This document shows, in pieces, positions 58,839 through 64,000 of a stretch of 64,000 nucleotides of DNA. The stretch lies in NCBI GenBank assembly GCA_028023455.1, contig JAQFVV010000012.1, positions 7,354,499 through 7,418,498 on the forward strand, written 5' to 3'. The notes beneath the pieces were generated by a model. That model was not told where the DNA came from. It saw only the letters and a program-made list of their open reading frames with translations, and did no database searches. How positions within the stretch are numbered: the first letter of the stretch is position 1; every line of letters begins with the position of its first letter. The DNA is from Epiperipatus broadwayi (taxonomy: Eukaryota; Onychophora; Udeonychophora; Euonychophora; Peripatidae). The translations under genes were made by a program, and so were the position numbers.

Positions 58839-61680
58839 ATTGTAACGGGATGGCGGAAGGAAAGGAGTGAACCTGGGGTGATGGAAAGTCATCATCAACC
58901 CCAAGTCAATACAAAATGAAATATTAATAATTTGAACAGGATTAGTGGGGGGGGGGGGGTGATAAAAAGAAAAACGGTTAGAACTGGGTGATGGAATATC
59001 ATCATCACTCCCAGTCCATTTAAAATGAAATATCAATAATTTACAAAAGTGTCTATAAGTAATGAGATATTTAATAATAAATGAGATTAGAGAATCTCTG
59101 AGAGAGATCATTGAGAGATCAGCCAGCTACTATAAATCCACCATAATAATTAATCAACCAGCCTTATAAATAAATAAATATAAGTAAAACACCATTCATC
59201 ATCATGAATGATGGGAATAAACAAATCAGTACAATAACACATATAAATCAACAGTCAACCTTGTGACTGGATTGGAAGTGGGTCTTCTGTATTCCAGGCT
59301 ACCTATTGAGCCTTTGCCAGTTTGGGCAATTATTTAAACATTAATTTGGATGCACCAGCTTAGTGCACATCCATTAAATTACGCAATAATCAGAAATCAA
59401 AACAATAATGCTAGGACATTAAAACATGCTGATCATCATCAATGCTCTGGCCACTTAAGTACCATTAATGTACTGGTCAACTATGAACTTAACTCTTAAT
59501 AAGGGTAAACCAAAATAAAAAAAAATAGTGCGTGGGCTTTAAAGAGTATCCTCTTTTGCACCAACCAGGATGATGATTGATCATCTCTGGATGCCCCAAA
59601 GCACTAAATACACATCCCCATTTATCCGTGTTCGAATCTAGCTCAGAGAACAAGCTCTATTACTGTATGTGAACAAGAGATGATGGAAATAATTTTAACA
59701 ATTAAATACAAGTTTATTAATAACAACAAAAAAATAAATGATTAAGGTCTTATAAAGATTCTGATTTTGAAAGATACACAATAATAAAGTCATCCCTCTG
59801 TAATTTACAAGATTACTACAAAATTCAAGTTTTCACATTAACTGCATTATTTCTTAATAGGTATTTATAAATGCATATATATATATTCGTACACAGACGT
59901 GCGTTTTATAATACATGATGAAGACATTTCAATTAAACATAAAATAATCATTACATTTGTGATTTGCATAATTACTATTCAAAATCTAGATTGTTACATT
60001 AATTTACAAAATTACAATTGACAATTCATGTTATTACTATGGTTTACATATATATGCACACAGACGCACGATTTCTATTATACAATTAATATATAAAAAA
60101 ATGAATTGATATTTAATAAAAAAAAAATTAAAATTTTACATATATGAGTGTGCGTGTATACACACTGACTTTTATCTATTTCAACTTGTTACAATAATAT
60201 ATTTTTTCATAATTAATTCAATATTGAAAGTATATAGAATCCTGTTGCTTAATTCTTTCATAAAGTTTAACAATTTTTTTTTATTACTTTTTAATTCCGT
60301 CAAATTTATGCTTGCATTTAAGCTATATTCTTTTAATGTCATTTTTTTTTTTTTAAAGGAATTACCAAAACGATTTCTTCAAAAATATATATCAAATCGT
60401 CTTTCTGTTAGAAATTTGACTCAAGCAAATTATTTACTTGTTTTGCTTTAAGTTGTTAATTTATAATTTTATAAGTCGTTTTAAAGAATATTAAAATAAA
60501 ATAACTCGCTGTATATACACACGATGTGTTTATCTGTGGTTCCTTGCCTTTATAGATAAACTGCAGCATACGTATAACTACTTTATTCAGCTGGTCTCTT
60601 GGGCAAGCTGTTTTTTGGTCATTCCAGGAAATTGTCATCATCAGGTAAAAGTACATAATTCAGGTATGGTTGTCTTTTTTTTTCTTCTGTAGTCAGTTCC
60701 ACTTATACTTGGATTTTGTAAGCTTCAGGTCAGCAAGCTGTTTTCCAGAACACTTTTAAGGCTATGAATTACAAAGAATCTTGACCCATTTTCCTCCATG
60801 TAAATTCAAATTTCACCAGTGATTTGTATAGCAGCCACTTATATTCTTACATCTTCATGGCAGTTCTCTTGATAATTATTTTAGCCATCTTTGCAGCTAG
60901 CTTTACTATGGCTATTTTCTGCTACAGTTACCAACTCTTCACAAAATATTTTAGCCAACTTTACAGCTAGCCCTTCTGCTAACTCTTACAAAACTGCAAG
61001 CCAAAACATTGCAGTTGGCCTAGTTGGCCACTGCTTAAAATATAACAACCAGACTCCTCTAGTCAACTCTTAACAAAACTACAAGCCAAAACTTTGCAGT
61101 TGGCCTAGTTGGCCACTGCTTAAAATATAACAACCAGACTCCTCTGGTCAACTCTTACAAAACTACAATCCAAACTGCTCTCTTCAAAAATCATTATCCA
61201 GACTGTTCTCTTCAAAAATCATTACCCAGACTGTTCTCTTCAAAAATCATTACACAGACTGGAGCTAATTTGTTATCAGCCCTTTTATAGATCATCTAAG
61301 GTGATAACAACACCTTGATGAAAACAGAGTTTTTATTTTTACCTCTCTAATCCCTTTGAAAACATATACATGTTTTAAATAATTAAAAAATTTCAAAAAC
61401 AAGTATTGTGTTTTTACATTTCACAATCAGAATAATAATAATAATAATAATACAATATATATATTTATTCAGACCTTTTTTAAAATATCAATTTCATAAT
61501 GAAATTTTACTTTAAACCCAGAGTTATTTAACCCTTTACTTATTATATTTTATTTTAGGAAATATAGAAAAATATCTACTATAATTTTTGTCTGTGTTTA
61601 TTTCTAGTTTTCCTTTCAACTTTATATATATATACACACACACCATATTAGTGTGTGCTATGTAATCCAACTGGTTACAA
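58839..61680 (+). repeat. Long interspersed repeat, copy 2 (possible LTR), best ends
   Basis: Starts TTGTAACGGGATGGCGG and ends CCAACTGGTTACAA, an inverted TTGTAAC/GTTACAA pair inside TA repeats. This is LTR-like (TG...CA). About 2.84 kb; aligns with copy 1. It contains a local duplication around CTGGGGTGATGGAA/CTGGGTGATGGAA with a 12-G tract, tandem arrays at 60980-61260, and an AATACAAGTTTATTAATAAC block resembling an LTR polyadenylation region. The 75-codon frame at 60224 lies in it and has no counterpart in copy 1. Confidence 0.8.
60980..61262 (+). repeat. Two nested tandem arrays (about 88 bp x2, then 32 bp x3)
   Basis: ACTGCAAGCCAAAACATTGC...CTCCTCTAGTCAACTCTT occurs twice with few differences (60990-61165). 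CAGACTGTTCTCTTCAAAAA plus TCATTA then repeats three times (61170-61262). Specific to copy 2 of the long repeat. Confidence 0.9.
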
Positions 61681-61899
61681 TATATATATGTAAAATTTTA
61701 TTATTATTCTAAATATAAACTATCAGTTAAAATTAAATCAGTATATATTTTTTTATAATTTTTTTTTTTAATTCACTTAAAAAAATCTTCTAAATTAAAT
61801 TTAAAAGACGTTACATTTTACAATTTAGTCTACTTGTATCTAACTGATTCAATCTGCAAGTAAAGTACTAAGTATTATCTGGAAAAAAAGGCAACATTA
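61681..61899. other. AT-rich spacer
   Basis: TA repeats and T tracts; nothing else. Confidence 0.5.
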
Positions 61900-63135
61900 A
61901 GCTCTTGAAAGAAATAAGAAAAAGACTTTATTAGAAATTATAATATTGGTTTATATATATCAGTTCTGCACAAAATTTTGACCAAGATAATTACAACTTG
62001 TTTACAATAAATTTTGTATTTTAATCAACCAAAAGAACATCCTGGATTTAAAAATAATTTTAGTTCAGTGAACCCTATTCAAATATTGAGAGAAGTTTCA
62101 AAAAGACCAATGAATTTGAGTTGCCATCATGCTTTGAATTTGTAGAATATGAAAAGGCATTTGATTCTTAAGCATTTATTTGGTGATTAAAACATTGGAT
62201 CATCAAGATAATTATCAAAATGCAACTACACTTATTAGATTACGTAATGGTACTAGGGAAGATTAACATTGAGAAGAGTATACAATAGAGTGATTTTATA
62301 TCTTCAAAACATTTTGTAATAAGTATTTTGTGGAGTAAAATGGGAAGCTAAAGGAGTAAACGTAAATGGAGATTATTTAAGCCATCTAGATTTTGCAGCT
62401 GATGTAATTGTTTTTGCAAATAATGCTTCAGAATTTCAACAAATGTTGCAAGAATTATCAGATGAAAGTAAGAAAGTAGAACAAAAGGTAAATACTAAAG
62501 TAATGTTAGATGATTTTTTTTCACAAGAAGTAAATAAAGGCTGATAATGGTGAATTAGCAAATAAAAATAGTAGAAATAACTTGTCATTAAAAGGAAATA
62601 TGGCTATGTGTTTGAAAAGGAAGAATTTTAATAAATGTGTTTTACAGTTCTTAGTTATGGATCTGAGACTTGGACGCTTAACAGAAGAACAATACCGAGA
62701 CTTCAGACTACTCAATGAAGTATGGAGAGATCTATATTAGAAGGAACAAGAAGGGATCAAAAATGAAATCCATGATTTCAAACAGATGTTACTGATATCA
62801 TTGAAAGAATTAAGAGACTGATGTGGAGGTTTGCTGGACATGTTGCTAGAAGAAATGATAGTAGATGGATGGTTGAAATTTTAAAGTGGGTTCCAAGCAA
62901 TTGTGAAGGACCTAGAAAAAGATCTCATGAGAGATGGGTGGATGAATTAAGGAAATGTATTGGGATGATGTGAAGAAAAGAGGCTAGAGATTGGAGAAAC
63001 TGGATAATCTTTATCGATCGGGTGGATGAATTAAGGAAATGTATTGGGATGATGTGAAGAAAAGAGGCTAGAGATTGGAGAAACTGGATAATCTTGATCG
63101 GTGCAGTGGATCAATAATGATTGAAAATGATGATG
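61900..63135 (+). pseudogene. LINE relic (same family as 35818-38650), 5'-truncated, with GAT tail
   Basis: Broken frames follow the RT of the better copy: LREVSKRPMN-like start, FEFVEYEKAFDS (motif A, Asp kept), EAKGVNVNGDYLSHLDFAAD (motif C decayed from FADD to FAAD), VLSYGSETWTLNRRTIPRLQ, and the C-terminal block FAGHVARRNDSRWMVEILKW. It starts inside the RT domain at about 61900, and 3' of the coding region it ends in a GATGATGATGAT tract (63128-63140), as RTE-type elements often do. An 84-bp tandem duplication lies in its 3' end. Inactive. Confidence 0.87.
62937..63104 (+). repeat. 84-bp tandem duplication in the LINE 3' end
   Basis: GGTGGATGAATTAAGGAAAT ... ACTGGATAATCTT at 62937-63020 is repeated at 63021-63104, identical except near the end. 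Confidence 0.93.
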
Positions 63136-63140
63136 ATGAT

Positions 63141-64000
63141 ATATTTTATTTTTAATTAGAACGATTCAATAATGTGTAAAATATAATATATATAATATAT
63201 GTGTATATACAGTAACTGTTTAATAATGAGCAAACTAATTATAGTGTGTGTGTATATATATATTAATATTTATCTTCTTAAATTTAAAAAAACCCAAACT
63301 AACTATACAAAAAAAATATGTCAAGATGATGATTTGTCAATGATAGATAGTATAAAAATAATAATTCAAAAATCAACTGATACACATTTCTGTCAGTATT
63401 TCCATGATTGTGAATTCAGAATTAAAGAGACCTTTTTTGTTTTTAAAGAATATATTTTTAACAGTTTCGAAAATGTTTCTTTTTATAATTGATGTATGTT
63501 TTATTAGCAATATATTTATTATTTCTATATTCAAAATTTTTAATGTTATGAATCTACAGGATTTATTTTTCCTCATTTGCCTTCTCTAATAAACTGCTTT
63601 AGTTTAACAAATTCAAGATCTTAACATATTTATGCTAATTACGAATTCTTTCTTTGTATGTTATTATTAATATTACAATAAATATTATTGATAGCTTTTT
63701 TGTTTCCAGTTATTAAAATATCAACTATATATATAAAATTGTTTTAATTCACTTATAAACATGGAAAATATTAAGCTACTAATTGCATTCCATGTTATCC
63801 CTCTTTTATCTTCTATTATTCATTATTATATTTTAGGTATAAATTATTATGTATTAATATTAAAATTTCTATAATATTTATGTTTGATTATTTATAAGTT
63901 GATTTAATTTTTATTATTATTAATATTTATATACTTTGTACATTTAGTATACTTAGCTAGATTTTTTGGTACTGCTATAGTGGACATACTGCATAAGAGA
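63141..64000. other. AT-rich noncoding stretch to the window end
   Basis: Overlapping 60-97 codon frames on both strands at 63199-63589 have no motif and mutual overlap, so they are not supported as genes. No SHQ1 exon found. Confidence 0.45.

Noticed and set aside
60224-60451. Possible terminal exon ending LTQANYLLVLL after a T-rich tract and AAAG
   Set aside because: It lies inside the long repeat copy 2, has no counterpart in copy 1, no family motif, and does not fit SHQ1.
63199-63589. Overlapping open frames on both strands near the window end
   Set aside because: Mutually overlapping, AT-driven composition, no motif.
1-64000. CRISPR arrays, operons, rRNA or bacterial-type promoters
   Set aside because: None seen; the window is eukaryotic, and the tandem repeats found have no regular unique spacers.

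Overview
This is eukaryotic DNA, about three-quarters A+T by eye, from a metazoan. The only host gene I recognise is a fragment of SHQ1, the H/ACA snoRNP assembly chaperone. Two + strand coding exons (16540-16721 and 31780-31892) are separated by an intron of about 15 kb. They encode the acidic linker plus the conserved YGFGNLRSGV block and the start of the SHQ1-specific domain. I could not find the first exons (CS domain) or the rest of the C-terminal domain, so the gene probably extends past both window edges and nearly everything here would be SHQ1 intron. The taxon is not resolved. The AT content, RTE/CFDP2-like LINEs, Penelope-like elements, Merlin, hAT, Tigger and piggyBac-like MITEs fit an AT-rich invertebrate such as an arthropod or cnidarian.

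Layout. 1-1345: minus-strand 5' piece of a LINE. 2316-3424: Penelope-like element remnant (RT thumb plus GIY-YIG endonuclease) bounded by inverted terminal repeats. 9701-11659: a 2-kb TIR element with an 8-bp target duplication, carrying telomere-like repeats and a nested TTAA-flanked piggyBac-like MITE (10209-10978). 13513-13744: exact 116-bp tandem duplication. 16540-16721: SHQ1 exon. 18160-19810: tandem duplications, one holding a second piggyBac-like MITE beside what looks like its empty site. 24065-24132: near-perfect 68-bp hairpin. 24774-26047: Tigger element whose transposase has lost its catalytic domain. 27230-30872: two decayed LINE pieces in opposite orientations. 31368-31735: foldback element ending about 45 bp before the second SHQ1 exon.

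After the second exon: a hAT end (34720-34838); a LINE with a classic 5' inversion (35818-38650) and an RT core open over about 335 codons; a long foldback with a hammerhead-like core (41121-41334); two unrelated hAT transposase pseudogenes (43111-45180, plus; 46381-about 48990, minus, with a nested tRNA-derived SINE); two direct copies of a 2.7-2.8 kb repeat with TGTAAC...GTTACA-type ends (51008-53675 and 58839-61680); between them a decayed Merlin transposon interrupted by a palindromic insertion (54876-56926) and a second Penelope-like remnant (about 57350-57690); then a 5'-truncated LINE ending in GAT repeats (61900-63135).

No operon-like organisation, CRISPR, rRNA or functional tRNA gene was seen. 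Every transposase reading frame is broken or internally deleted. The longest intact coding stretch is the RT core at 37407-38414. The main interest lies in transposon structure: twin priming, nested insertions with target duplications, ribozyme-like motifs and foldbacks. All similarity calls rest on recognition of family motifs by eye, with no database search.
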